From the NCBI GenBank assembly GCA_963576735.1, contig OY755173.1:14726873-14790872 (forward strand): a stretch of DNA of 64,000 bases, written 5' to 3'. Both the position numbers and the translations under genes were made by a program. This document shows, one piece after another, positions 12,901-22,817 of this stretch. Each line of letters starts with the position of its first letter. Within the stretch, counting starts at the first letter, position 1. The notes beneath the pieces are model-generated. The model had not been told where the DNA came from and ran no database searches. It was given only the letters and a program-made list of their open reading frames with translations. The DNA is from Bedellia somnulentella (taxonomy: Eukaryota; Arthropoda; Insecta; Lepidoptera; Bedelliidae).

Positions 12901-15900
12901 GCATCATTCTTCGCTGATTCTTTGCTCCTATTGGTCGCAGCGTGATGATATATAGCCTCAAGCCTTCCTCAATAATTGGACTTTCCAACACAAAAATAAA
13001 TTTTCAATTTGATTTGGCAGTTCCTGAGATCCTAGTGTTCAAACAAACAAACAAACTCTTCAGCTTTATAATATTAGTATAGATTCAGAAACACAGATAT
13101 TTATTTATACTTTGCGGCTCTGATTTTAATTACATTTATTTTATATGCTTTCACAGCAAGTGACCCAGAAAACAGAGGACATGACAAGAAGCTCTGTACA
13201 AAAGAGTGTTTGTGTTTTGTGCCGAGTGCCCTTATTTGGCCGCCTAGCTATCAAAATGGAGCTTGTGGTGAAGGCATGGTTTCTTCAGGGTGACTTCTCT
13301 CAGACTTCCTTACTAGAAGATGCTTACAAACATCTTAATAGCTGTCCTGTCCACATTGAGCAAATTTTGGAAGGTATGTTATATTAGCTCTCATGAATTC
13401 ATTTTGTCATGTATCAGCTTTGCCATATAAATTAGAATAAAGCCAGAATACCAGCAGTGTTGTGTTCCCAACCTTTCAGCTGTTCTATTTTATAAAATTA
13501 GATATTTAGTTACATCGAAAATATTTTAAAAAGTGGAGCATATATGTCTCGTACAACAATAACTAATAGATGAATCCTGTATTGATAAAATATGTTATGA
13601 TGCATAATTTAAGAAAGAAAAGTTTAATCTGAATTTTCTTTTTCAAAAGCACATTATAGTTTTGATGTTGAGTGTTCAAGCCAGATGTTTTCCATCCTCC
13701 CCTGCATATATTCACCTTGGAGTTATACTAGTTTTTTTTTCATCTGTGCGAACTTGGTCGTAAATCGTCGGAACAGTTAACAGGTCCAGTGAGGGGCGTA
13801 AACGGCGTACGCGCTGGCCCGTCATCGATAAGAAAATGAATCATCGACTATTGTTAATTGCTTATGAGATACTATAATGTATAAATAGTTAAGTTTTATT
13901 GATATTTACAATAGTGCTTGGATTTCTCAAGTGCCAAAATGGAGGGTTTTTACCCAAACTTTATTACACTTTTTCGAGCTAATATTCAAAATAAAAGCAT
14001 GAGTTGTCATTTAATTAATTTGCCTCATCACTGCGTAAATCAATTATCATCAGTCAGCCTAATAAAAATGATTATAGTTCTGAAATTATTCGGTAACCGT
14101 TTGCGACGGGGCTTATCTCTTATCGACAAAAAGTATGGTCATCCCTACGCGAAAACAATAGACTCCTATCCTGCGCACGAGTGCGACAAAGATATAAAAT
14201 ATCGCCCATCCGCTCCTAAGATTTATGGCCGAGTTTGCACGGAGGAAATAATTATAGAATAATAGTTGTATCCTGTATCAAAACAAAATAGTGTTATGTA
14301 TAATTTAAGGAAGAAAAGTTTCACCTGGAAATTATTTTTGATTTGATAATTATTTTTGATGTTGAGTGTTCAAGCCAGATGTTTTCCATTTTCCCCTGCA
14401 TATATTCACCTAGGAGTTAGTTAGTAATGTATATAGAATTAAGAGTATTCTTGGGAAAATTGTCAGGCATCAACAGTGCCCGACTAGTGGAGTCATGGCG
14501 CCACAAAGCATTGGTGTTAGTGAAGCTGGTTCTGCTGCGGCGAAGAGTGCTGTTCAGTGGAGCAGCGGCCGGGACACTGTCAGCTTCCATGCTGGCTCTA
14601 CTCTCATTGTTGCCGCAGTGTTTAACTGATGGCCTGACCCATGCTGCTTCTTTCAGGTTTGCTATTACTTGATCTGATATGGCTTGATACCCACAAATAC
14701 TCACTGATTATCCCATGCTTCAGAAATCCTAAGCCATTTTAAAACTTGAAGAAAAATATTTATTTATTTGAGAAACAAACGGTAAAGTTCTAGACCTATT
14801 AAGTTTCTACCAATAGTTTCATGGTTGATATAAAAAATCGCAAATTAAAATAAGTATTGAAAACGGAATAATTGTACATCGGCTTTGATTTTTATATAAT
14901 TTGTATAAATAGTAATATTTAAAGAACCCAGGTCTGCTTTTGAACAAGAATGCACAGTGATAAGGAAGTCGTGTGAGTTGACGATCAACGAAACGGTTTC
15001 CGTATAAAACATGAGAACACAATATGTGTATATTGGCGAATTTCAAGATAATTTTAAACATTTCCAATCTGATTACTATTTAAGACAATTGGCGGTTACT
15101 TTTCATGGAGAGTCCTTTACTCAGAGATAACAAAGAAAGAAGAAAAGAAAATGTTTATTTGCTGCTGCAAATTAAATTAGTATTACATTATATATATATA
15201 GCCTTTGCATCTTTTATTGTTGCTCAGCTAAAGTTAGTTAAATATTTTACACAAATCACACAGAGTGTAGGGGTAGACATAAAAAACCCATTTTATGGTC
15301 CTTCGAGCTATACTTAATTTTAAGCGCATTTAAAATTCATAGTACGAATGACCTTTTAGCTAGATCTTTCGTGGTAGAAAACAGCTTTCTCTTCCGCGCT
15401 TGCATAGTATCGTATACTTTTATCTCATTCTAACCGACAGAGTAACGATAAAATAACGCTTGTGTTAGGTCTCCTGTTATCACTACAGTTTACTAATCTG
15501 TACTGTACAATTTCCGCTCTTAACTACAAAATATGGCTGGATTATTTCTAATTCTGAATCTCTGTCAGCCTTTTTTGGGATATATAGCCGTGAGTATTAT
15601 ATATTTAATATAATTTAAGTCAATATATTTATTACAGATTATCAAAACCGTTATCTCCTTGCCACGAAAATCGAGACGAGCCTGATGAAGCTATAGAAGC
15701 TACTGAAATTATTGCAGAATCAATAAGTATACCCGATCAAGCTTTAGACTTACTAGGAAAAGAACCTAACAGTATTATTAAAGAAAATGACGAGTTAAGC
15801 CAAAAAAGTTTTGAAAGTAACATGCTCAACGAAACAGAGAAATCAGAGGTATCCAGCAAACAAAAAGATGTTAATGAAGATAAAACGAAACCGCTTAAAA

Positions 15901-18181
15901 ATTCACCTGAAGCTCAACAAAGCCCCACTTTACCAAGGGATATGAGTGTGGATGGCTTGTGCAATTTAACCAGTCAAATTGATTTAAACGAATGTGGTTT
16001 CCCCTTGCCTCTTTTTGAAGATGGCTATCTATGTTTGCCTTATTTGTGTCTTCAATACATAGATCTCTTATCCGATCCCAGTGTCGAAGCTTTCATGGTC
16101 GGTGCTTCGAATGTGTTGTTCAAGCAAAAGAGGCAGTTATTTGATGTGATAATAGATTTAAATGACATGAGGATTGAAACGTCAGATTTGTTGCTCCGAA
16201 GACAGTTGACTCTTAGTACGGAAGATCTCAGATTTGCGGATCACGTGGTGCGGCACTGCGCGACGCAAGGCGATGCTTGGATACGGGACCAATTCTCCAG
16301 CTATATATTATATTTGCTAAGAACTTCACTTTTACCAGGTTTGTCAGTTGCTATATTTTATACAGTTTATTTTCTGCTTTATTTAGTGCTGCACTACCCC
16401 GTTTCTTCCGGTGAGTGTACGTAAGAGGCGACTAACGGAATTGGGGCTTTTAAAGGATTTTTGGGCGATGTGGCTGGAGACCCATCACCAACAACCTTTA
16501 TTTTACCATATTTTCCCCACGTAACTTTCCAAAAGTGGCTGAGGAATTTTCTAATTCCTTAGCTCTGGCTACCCCCTTCTAGGGATTTATAGCCGTGATT
16601 ATATATGATTACTATATATATAATTACTGTTTGTACAGTAATTATATAATAACGATAGCAGTCTAATTATTTCGTCCTTACAATCTAAAAATTGGCTATT
16701 ACAGGTTTCGTATTGGAAAGCATATAAAAATGACATTTCCAGACATGCCAAGCCAAGTTCAAGCTAACAGAACTGGCAAGCCGCAGGGTTCCTAATATTA
16801 CACAAACTATTTGGAGCCATTTTTGACCCCTCATTCATAACTCTAAAACTTTATTGAACTATTTTATGAACAAGTTTATTGTCTTTCACTGGCCATTCAT
16901 TAAAATATCAATAATTTTGTCAGCAGACGCTGCACTAAAAATATGGTTATAATGAGACATGACATATTTTTTTCAACACTTCTACTCACGCTCACTATTC
17001 CATTGGGTTTGGTAGATATCGATCGTGATATTTTTTTCATATTAATTTTTTGATAGTATGGAGAGAAGCTATATAGTTTTACCTGATTATTCTTACCTAA
17101 TAGTTTTGCAAATATATGGCCTTCTCATAGACACACTTAAATTTATGAATCTATCAATTTCTTATTTTTGCTACCTGGCTTCGTAAGCATTGAAACATAA
17201 CTGCAACTTTTTGCACAGACTCCTGCTGCATAAGATAAGATGAAAAATTTATCAGACCTTTGTGTATTCCTTGGATATATTTTATTAATGTTCCGATTAC
17301 TTTTCAGAGGGCAGCAGAGAAATCGACCCGTACAACGCTCAATTCATGTCAGCTTTCAAAGCCACGCCGGCGTATGGCAAATGGTTGAAGTCGACAAACG
17401 ATGGTGGTATTGAGGCATTCGCGAATCTGGCGCCACTACATCCTTTTGCGGGCCAATTGTCGGTTGCTGACATGAAATTGCGATTAGCTCAGTAAGTACC
17501 CATTAGACAACATTCATCGATTGTATGAGTTGTGTGAAAACGGTTACATGAATGTGATATTGTAATAGCCCTATCTCATTTTAAGTGTTTCATACATAAA
17601 CACACGATATTATTTCCCATTGAGATAGGCAAAGAATATCGAACAACTATTTACATTTCATCAAAACAACTATTGACTTTCAGATATTTTAATCGCGTTT
17701 TTTAAAAACCATCTTTATCAACACGCGATTAAAATATCCGAAAGTCATTAGTTGTTTTAATTATAATGTGCAATCGTGAAAGTCTTAGAAAATACTATAT
17801 TTACGTTTCAGTTTGATGTTAATATTTAAATAACAACTTTTTTATCTGCTCATGCTACATTTGCAGATGGTTTTTGGGAAGCGGGAATAAAAACGATAAA
17901 GATATCAAAACGCCATTTCTCATCTATCATGTTGTTCCAGCACAATGTCAACGACAGAAGGCGGGCGCAAGGTATCAGCAGCGGTGGCTAGCACGGGCCG
18001 AGCCGTGGCCAGCACCGGTCGAGCTGTGGCCAGCACGGGCCGGGCGGTGGGCGGCGCACTGAGCTCGGCCCGGGGCGCGGTCTCGAGCTGGTGGAGCGGG
18101 CTCATAGCCGCGCCAGACCAAGACCAGGCAGACCAGCCAGACCCGCCCGCAGATAACCCCACTGATATACAAGTGGTTTGA
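9891..18181 (+). CDS. AVL9: AVL9 homologue, seven-exon gene
   Basis: Late secretory pathway protein AVL9 homologue, a DENN-related protein implicated in Golgi-to-surface transport and cell polarity. Exons: 9891-9959, 10031-10228, 13157-13373, 14467-14656, 15638-16338, 17308-17491, 17941-18181. All junctions are GT-AG, phases agree, and the total is 1800 nt (599 residues), close to the roughly 650 residues of the vertebrate protein. Family landmarks in order: GFHHKKGCQ, the PWKHLPALALPDG..H block, VQKSVCVL, WRHKALVLVKLVLL, the FPLPLFEDGYLCLPYLCLQ block, LRFADHVVRH, PFAGQLSVADMKLRLAH, and the C-terminal SSARGAVSSWWS. The region between exon-5 residues PCHENR and LPRDMS is acidic and variable. 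ATG 9891 and ATG 9894 are both possible starts; the second has the better context (A at -3, G at +4). No TATA box is claimed. Confidence 0.95.
10031..10228 (+). CDS. AVL9: AVL9 exon 2
   Basis: Acceptor TTTATAG|GTGGAA, donor GAG|GTGAGA; 66 codons, phase 0 to 0. Carries the conserved LPALALPDGSHN and IFFHLPG segments and the SCFRQI motif. Confidence 0.95.
10687..10835 (+). repeat. truncated tRNA-derived SINE in AVL9 intron 2
   Basis: Matches the SINE at 5041 through the GGGCCTACACCAAT..TGTCTTTTCTAAA body. The promoter boxes are eroded. Confidence 0.6.
11140..12050 (-). mobile_element. 5'-truncated LINE fragment with RNase H domain
   Basis: The open frame 11495-11998 (minus) is an RNase H domain of the type in the Jockey/R1/I group of non-LTR elements. 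It shows FTDGSK (first Asp), QAECFAI (Glu), LSDSKS (Asp) and GHSGSRGNDAADELAR (His/Asp region). Upstream codons to about 12050 continue in frame. Downstream, after a frame disruption, the ORF2 C-terminus is recognisable (TGHGPFNKHL, then LCRACMENEET). The 3' end near 11140 is shared with a short copy at 57110-57250. It lies in AVL9 intron 2, antisense to the gene, and is not functional. Confidence 0.8.
12175..13083 (-). mobile_element. Helitron-like element, 3' end missing
   Basis: The minus-strand 5' end is TCTATACTAATATTATAAAG (13083 leftwards), preceded by A. This fits Helitron insertion between A and T with a TC start. The body matches 40360-40971, and the GGCTGAGCATTGATTCT block near 12240 also matches 39173. 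A SINE (12329-12572) is inserted inside. No CTRR terminus was found on the left. Confidence 0.65.
12329..12572 (+). repeat. SINE-like family 1, full-length copy
   Basis: Starts GTAGTGTCGGTTTAGAATAG and ends GGATTTATAGCCGTGAG followed by an ATGTT-type tail. One of the best copies for defining the family. It is nested in the Helitron-like element of AVL9 intron 2. Confidence 0.85.
13157..13373 (+). CDS. AVL9: AVL9 exon 3
   Basis: Acceptor TTTCACAG|CAAGTG, donor GAAG|GTATGT; 217 bp, ends in phase 1. Contains SSVQKSVCVLCRVPLFG and GDFSQTSLLEDAYKHLN, both family landmarks. Confidence 0.95.
13565..14425 (+). repeat. direct duplication in AVL9 intron 3 flanking an insert
   Basis: A block of about 165 bp (13565-13735) recurs at about 14260-14425, including an almost identical run GATGTTGAGTGTTCAAGCC. 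Between them lie about 520 bp of different composition with a 114-codon open frame (13918-14262) that resembles nothing I know. Confidence 0.6.
14467..14656 (+). CDS. AVL9: AVL9 exon 4
   Basis: Acceptor TTGTCAG|GCATCAAC, donor TTCAG|GTTTGC; phase 1 to 2. Encodes WRHKALVLVKLVLLRRRVLF and the following LSLLP segment, the central hydrophobic core of the AVL9 domain. Confidence 0.92.
14657..15637. other. AVL9 intron 4, nothing recognised
   Basis: AT-rich intron without a recognisable element. The short open frames in it lack conserved motifs. Confidence 0.5.
15638..16338 (+). CDS. AVL9: AVL9 exon 5
   Basis: Acceptor ATTACAG|ATTATC, donor ACCAG|GTTTGT; phase 2 to 1. The first half is a low-conservation acidic/serine linker. 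The second half carries the GYLCLPYLCLQYIDLL, GASNVLFKQKRQL and LRFADHVVRHC blocks diagnostic of AVL9. Confidence 0.95.
16384..16600 (+). repeat. SINE-like family 1 copy close to AVL9 exon 5
   Basis: 5'-shortened copy beginning about 46 bp after the exon 5 donor. It ends TTTATAGCCGTGA and runs into AT-rich sequence. The rest of intron 5 (16601-17307) shows only an AT palindrome near 16600-16650. Confidence 0.8.
17308..17491 (+). CDS. AVL9: AVL9 exon 6
   Basis: Acceptor TTTTCAG|AGGGC, donor CTCA|GTAAGT; phase 1 to 2. Encodes the AFKATPAYGKWL and HPFAGQLSVADMKLRLA segments that match the family C-terminal half. Confidence 0.95.
17664..17758. repeat. short inverted repeat (hairpin) in AVL9 intron 6
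   Basis: Arms of about 34 bp (ACAACTATTGACTTTCAGAT... and its near-inverse ending ...CATTAGTTGTTTT) around a 25-bp centre. Possibly a very short MITE. Confidence 0.6.
17941..18181 (+). CDS. AVL9: AVL9 exon 7 and stop
   Basis: Acceptor GTTCCAG|CACAATG, phase 2; ends with TGA at 18179-18181. Opens with the codon completing LRLAH, then a threefold seven-residue repeat AVASTGR (17981-18043), then GGALSSARGAVSSWWSG, the conserved C-terminal helix. An upstream AG at 17866 would put a different frame through the exon and is not supported by homology. Confidence 0.93.
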
Positions 18182-18193
18182 TCTCAACCTCAC

Positions 18194-18448
18194 TTACATA
18201 CATAAATACATACATATAGTCACGGCTATAAATCCCTAGAAGGGGTAGCCAGAGCTAAGGAATTAGAAATTCCTCAGCCACTTTTGGAAAGTTGAGTGGG
18301 GAAAAGATGATAAAGTAAAGGTTGTTGGTGATGGGTCTCCAACCGCATCGCCCAAAAAATCCCCTAAAAGCCCCAATACCGTTAGTCGCCTCTTACGTAC
18401 ACCCATCGGTAGAAACGGGGTAGTGCTATTCTAAGCCGACACTACACG
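18194..18448 (-). repeat. SINE-like family 1 copy in the AVL9 3' flank
   Basis: Full-length minus-strand copy starting 13 bp after the AVL9 stop codon, so it probably lies in the 3' UTR. No AATAAA was seen between the stop codon and the hAT element at 18717. Confidence 0.85.
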
Positions 18449-18716
18449 GCAACCTCACTTGTAGTGCAAAATGATTTAACTCGTATTAATAACTGTCACT
18501 GGTTGAATATTACCTGTTATTGGCACTGCTAAATCGATGTCGAATATCTGTAATAATATTGAATCGGCTAATTGCAAATCGTTCTACAGTTAACAAAAAA
18601 CAGATTTTCACCGAAATTATTAGATATACATTTAGTTGTAGTTAACCACTTTTCATGGTTTAGTTGACCATCTGTTGCTAGTTTATTCTGTTTCGATTTA
18701 GGCTTATACTTCACAG

Positions 18717-21412
18717 TAGGGTTGTTGAGGAACTTGTTATGAGGAAGAGGATGAGGAAGAGGAGTTTTTTAAAATCGATTTTGAGGAAGAGGATGAGGAT
18801 GAGGAATCTGGCAGACTAAAGGGAAGAGGATGAGGAAGAGGATGAGGATGAGGAAGAGGATGCTGAGGAGGAATAGAAGAAAAAATAACAAATTGGTTTC
18901 CAAATCAACTTCCACTTTTAATATTTTTAACATAACAATAGAATGTTAAAGTGTAATTATCACAACAAACTGTAGGCAAGTTATATTATATACATAATAG
19001 GTTAGCCGCTGTCTCTTTAAGTATAAATCAACTTCTTATTTAATGATTTCGGACGTAGCAGTCGAAAACATAGTTTTAATAATCAAAATTAACGATGGGT
19101 AAGTTGCATTTAATAAATATAAGCTTAGCCGCAGTCTCTCCTGACAAACGGTTGCGTAGCTCATCATACACGAGTCCAGCGCTACTAAAGAGGCGTTCGC
19201 TAGGAACACTTGAAGGAGGGGCTGACAGATATTGCCGCACTATTTGGTACATATCAATAAATTGCGGTTTCTTCTTCCACCATACAAGGCTGTCTTCCTC
19301 AATAGGTACTCTTTTCTCTTTGGTATACTTTACCATGAGGGACTTGAGAACGACAAATCTATCAAGTGGTGAGTTTTCTTCTTCTTCATTCTCACTGTTT
19401 GGCTCTGACGAAGCTAGCATCTCTACTAACAAAGACTGCACAACTCTGCCTTTTGATGCACCAGAAACTCCAGAACTCGTAGATGGTTCGTTCTCGTTGT
19501 GGGTTTGAATCAGATGTTCTTGTTCTGCCTCATTTTCACTGTGTCCTCGGCCTCCATGTTGACACAAAGTTAAAATTTCTGACTCAACTCGTTCTTTTGT
19601 GATCTCGTTAAAAAACTTTGTTTTATATTTTGGATCCAAGTAAGTAGCTATAGAGTATATCATGTTATTATGAAGTTCGCCAAAGCGGTTGGATATTTCT
19701 TCTATCAATTTTATAATCATATTTTGGGAATTTTGGTCCGTCATGAAATGGATATGATCCGCTTTCAAAAAGTTTTGCATTGAGCACGTTAAGACATGGA
19801 TAAGGGGAATCACGGATGAGATACAGGCCTCAGAATTGCTCATAGACTTCGTGACTTCATCAAATGGCTTTAGAATCTTTGCACATCTCTCAAGTTGTAG
19901 CCAATCATTTGGGTCAAGTTGTGGCAAATTCGTGTGCTGTGACGTGTAAAGCACGATGGCGTCTTTTATCACAATTAGTCGTTCTATCATTTGAAACATG
20001 CTATTCCATCTCGTAGGGCACTCTTGAATGACTGAAAGTTCAGACAGGCCCAACCGTTGTTGAAAACTTTGCAACTCTTTTTGTGCAATCAGAGAGTGGC
20101 TAAAGTGCGTAGCAATCTGCTTACATTTGCTCAACAATGTTGATATATAATCATCGACCGTCAAAGCCGCTCGTATACACAGTTGTAATTTATGTATAGT
20201 GCAATCAATGTCATTAATTTGTGACACGCGAGCAGCTCGTTTCATATTAGAACCACCATCTCGAACCATGACATGCAGCTTTTGACGGGGAATCCCCCAT
20301 TCCTCCCTTATTTCTTCGAGTTTCTGTGCTATCAGGTCACCTGTGTGCCGTTCCTCGAGTGTGACACATTTAAGAACTAATGATACTCTCTTGAAGTTAG
20401 TATCAATGCCATGAACTGTGAAACTCAGCAATGAAACACCGGCTCCAGGCTCCGACCATATGTCAGTGGTGAACGTCAAATGTTCTAAGTTATTAATCAA
20501 GTCTTGTATCTTTTCTTTTAGTTTAGGATAAACGTAATTGCACATTAATGTTGAGTAGCACTGACGTCCCCTTAAATGATATCTTGGCACTCCAAAAAGC
20601 ATGAGTCGTCTAAAACCAATACCCTCTACAAAATTGAACGGCAAGTCTTGAAGAGCCAACATTTCGCATATCAATTTATCAAGTTGTCGGCTTTTTTCAT
20701 GAGACAATTCCCAATGCTGATTCCTTTGTAATGTTTCCTGTAAAGTAACTTGCCTTTTAGCCTGTTGAAGGGGAGTTTCTTCCACGCCTTTACGTTTTTT
20801 TTCGGCTGCACCTTGTTTTGTGTCTTCATTTTTCTTTTCATAGACCGCATATTCAACTTCATGGCACTTGAGATGGCTTCTTAGTGCGGAAGTTCCTCGA
20901 CCTTTTCTTGAATAATCTCGGTCACATATTTTGCACTTAACGGTGTTATCGTCCACTTCACTAAAATAGTCCCAAATAACACCTTTTGGTCTCATTGATA
21001 GTAATTAACGTAAGGAAAGAAGTAAAAGTAATTATGGGACGCGACGCGTGCGAGCGTAAACAATGCAATGACAATCAATCAGTGACTAGACAAACAGTAC
21101 AAGTTCCTACAGGTAACAATACGCAGATTACGCTGGTACTGAACTTGTTTACATGTTGCCATCTCTGTCTTCCTTTAACTTTTTAATACGGCGAGACTCT
21201 TTGTCTTTCTCTCTCTCACACACAAACTTTTATTTTCAACAAAACTAATAACTCTCCTTCCTCATAAATTCCTCTTAAAATATGAGGAAGAGGAAGAGGA
21301 AGAGGATTTTTTGGAAACAAATTTTGAGGAAGAGGATGAGGATGAGGAACCTCAAAAATATGAGGAAATTCCTCATTTTGAGGAAGAGGAAGAGGAATCC
21401 TCATCAACACTA
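18717..21412 (-). mobile_element. apparently complete hAT transposon
   Basis: 2696 bp. Left end is TAGGGTTGTTGAGGAAC and the inverted right end is TAGTGTTGATGAGGATTC. The exact 8-bp target duplication CTTCACAG (18709-18716, 21413-21420) matches the nTnnnnAn pattern of Ac-like hATs. It contains one open transposase frame (19076-20995). Both subterminal zones are built of GAGGAAGAGGATGAGG-type purine repeats lying on the same strand at both ends. It is located between the convergent AVL9 and Kidins220 genes. Confidence 0.9.
19076..20995 (-). CDS. hAT transposase, BED zinc finger type
   Basis: 639 codons without a break. Residues 1-45 form a BED zinc finger (aromatic W8/Y10/F11, Cys21, Cys24, His41, His45) that would bind the element ends. 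The RNase H-like catalytic domain shows TTDIW near residue 178 and RDGGSNM near 247, typical positions of the first two acidic residues in hAT transposases. CPTRWNSMFQM follows. The C-terminal hAT dimerisation region contains APPSSVPSERLFSSAG near residue 600. The protein would cut and rejoin DNA in the nucleus. Both catalytic-region motifs and the dimerisation motif are intact, so activity is possible. It could in principle be a domesticated ZBED-like gene, but the target duplication and TIRs argue for a mobile copy. Confidence 0.92.
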   Translation of the reverse strand: MRPKGVIWDYFSEVDDNTVKCKICDRDYSRKGRGTSALRSHLKCHEVEYAVYEKKNEDTKQGAAEKKRKGVEETPLQQAKRQVTLQETLQRNQHWELSHEKSRQLDKLICEMLALQDLPFNFVEGIGFRRLMLFGVPRYHLRGRQCYSTLMCNYVYPKLKEKIQDLINNLEHLTFTTDIWSEPGAGVSLLSFTVHGIDTNFKRVSLVLKCVTLEERHTGDLIAQKLEEIREEWGIPRQKLHVMVRDGGSNMKRAARVSQINDIDCTIHKLQLCIRAALTVDDYISTLLSKCKQIATHFSHSLIAQKELQSFQQRLGLSELSVIQECPTRWNSMFQMIERLIVIKDAIVLYTSQHTNLPQLDPNDWLQLERCAKILKPFDEVTKSMSNSEACISSVIPLIHVLTCSMQNFLKADHIHFMTDQNSQNMIIKLIEEISNRFGELHNNMIYSIATYLDPKYKTKFFNEITKERVESEILTLCQHGGRGHSENEAEQEHLIQTHNENEPSTSSGVSGASKGRVVQSLLVEMLASSEPNSENEEEENSPLDRFVVLKSLMVKYTKEKRVPIEEDSLVWWKKKPQFIDMYQIVRQYLSAPPSSVPSERLFSSAGLVYDELRNRLSGETAAKLIFIKCNLPIVNFDY

Positions 21413-21420
21413 CTTCACAG

Positions 21421-22191
21421 TATTATAAGGTTCTGACGGTTCATCTCTGTTCCATTTATGCTATAATGCTACTACTACGATCATTTTTATATATATTCCC
21501 CTCCCCAGGTTTGATGTGTTTAGTAAATAGATCCAGTGGTAGGTATATTTATATTTTTCGCGATTATCTCTTATTAACTGGATTATATGACGTTATATAT
21601 TTAGTCATGTTTTTCAGCAACCCACACTATTATTTCAGTCAGTCAGGTTTCAGTTATTTAGTATTGAATCAAGGTTCAATCAAGCTATAATAATGCTGTG
21701 CTTAAGAGCTTTTTAAATATATAATAATCAGCAGTTTGTGGAATTGTCTTTAATTTTCACGAAAACTATGGCACATTGAAGTTAATAGCATAAAATTTAT
21801 AACATTACAACCTGTGCATGGTTGTTGCATATTAAAATATTGTTTTCTTTTGTTATTATTGAAAAATATGCATGTATTGATACCTTTTCTGTTTTACTTG
21901 TTATGCAAGATGGCACTGAGATTCCATATTTAAATATATTTGAGTACAATCAATTAGATCATCTCTTATGAAATCAGTTAATGTAAAGATTCGTGAGACA
22001 GAAGAATAATCAGAAGTTACAATGATAATATTATCTTAACCCATTAGCGGATATGGCAATATTTTTTTGATATTATTTTATCGCTAAGCAATAAGGTCGA
22101 ATTTATGGCGGTACCTTTTTTGACATTGTCTCATTAGAGGTAAACATTCAATTTTTGTTTATTTATTAATAATTTTGCAAGAAGTTAAAAA
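21421..22191. other. intergenic, nothing recognised
   Basis: AT-rich stretch between the hAT transposon and the next MITE. No supported feature. Confidence 0.4.
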
Positions 22192-22809
22192 GGCTTATTC
22201 CGATTATCCACCCTAAAAAATCCTCCCTAAGTCGGATATTCGGAAACGCATGTCCGATTATCCACCCTGAACTGGGTGGATAATCGGAATTCATAATAAA
22301 ATGTTTCTTCCGATTTTTTACCCCAAGTACAGTCATTCACAGAAACATACTCACAACCTGGTCCAAGAAACTTCAACAGAGATATACATACCTACTTTCC
22401 TACTTACAGTCTGAATAAAATTATCCTGGTTGAAAGTTTTAATTTAATATTTATTGTTAAACGAAAAACTTAAGTAATCTTAAAAAAAAAAAAAATTGCA
22501 GGTAAGCACCTGTAGATTTGGGAGAAAACCATTTAAATTGACTGTTGTGACAAATGAAACCATAACAAGAAAGAAACTCGTAACAAAAAATAACAAAATT
22601 AAAACTTAGGGTCTTTTCACCACTGACACACAATAAATAATAATTTACATGTTCCTGTAAAGGACTGTACGTAGGCAGGGTAGAAAATCGGAAGAAACAT
22701 TTTATTATGAATTCCGATTATCCACCCCGTTCAGGGTGGATAATCGGACATGCGTTTCCGAATATCCGACTTAGGGAGGATTTTTTAGGGTGGATAATCG
22801 GAATAAGCC
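22192..22809. mobile_element. hAT-like MITE with complex terminal inverted repeats
   Basis: 618 bp with terminal inverted repeats of about 130 bp starting GGCTTATTCCGATTATCC. It is flanked by the 8-bp duplication GTTAAAAA (22184-22191, 22810-22817). Each TIR contains its own palindrome built from TCCGATTATCCACCC and its inverse. The centre is non-coding and AT-rich. Confidence 0.85.
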
Positions 22810-22817
22810 GTTAAAAA

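Noticed and set aside
16600..16660. AT-rich palindrome as a regulatory site
   Set aside because: Simple TA-rich sequence next to a SINE. No supporting context.
17874..18193. Alternative frames over AVL9 exon 7
   Set aside because: Low-complexity GC-rich repeats keep other frames open. Homology and splice phase choose the frame ending at 18181.
19095..19508. 137-codon open frame on the + strand
   Set aside because: Antisense shadow of the hAT transposase, with no conserved motifs.
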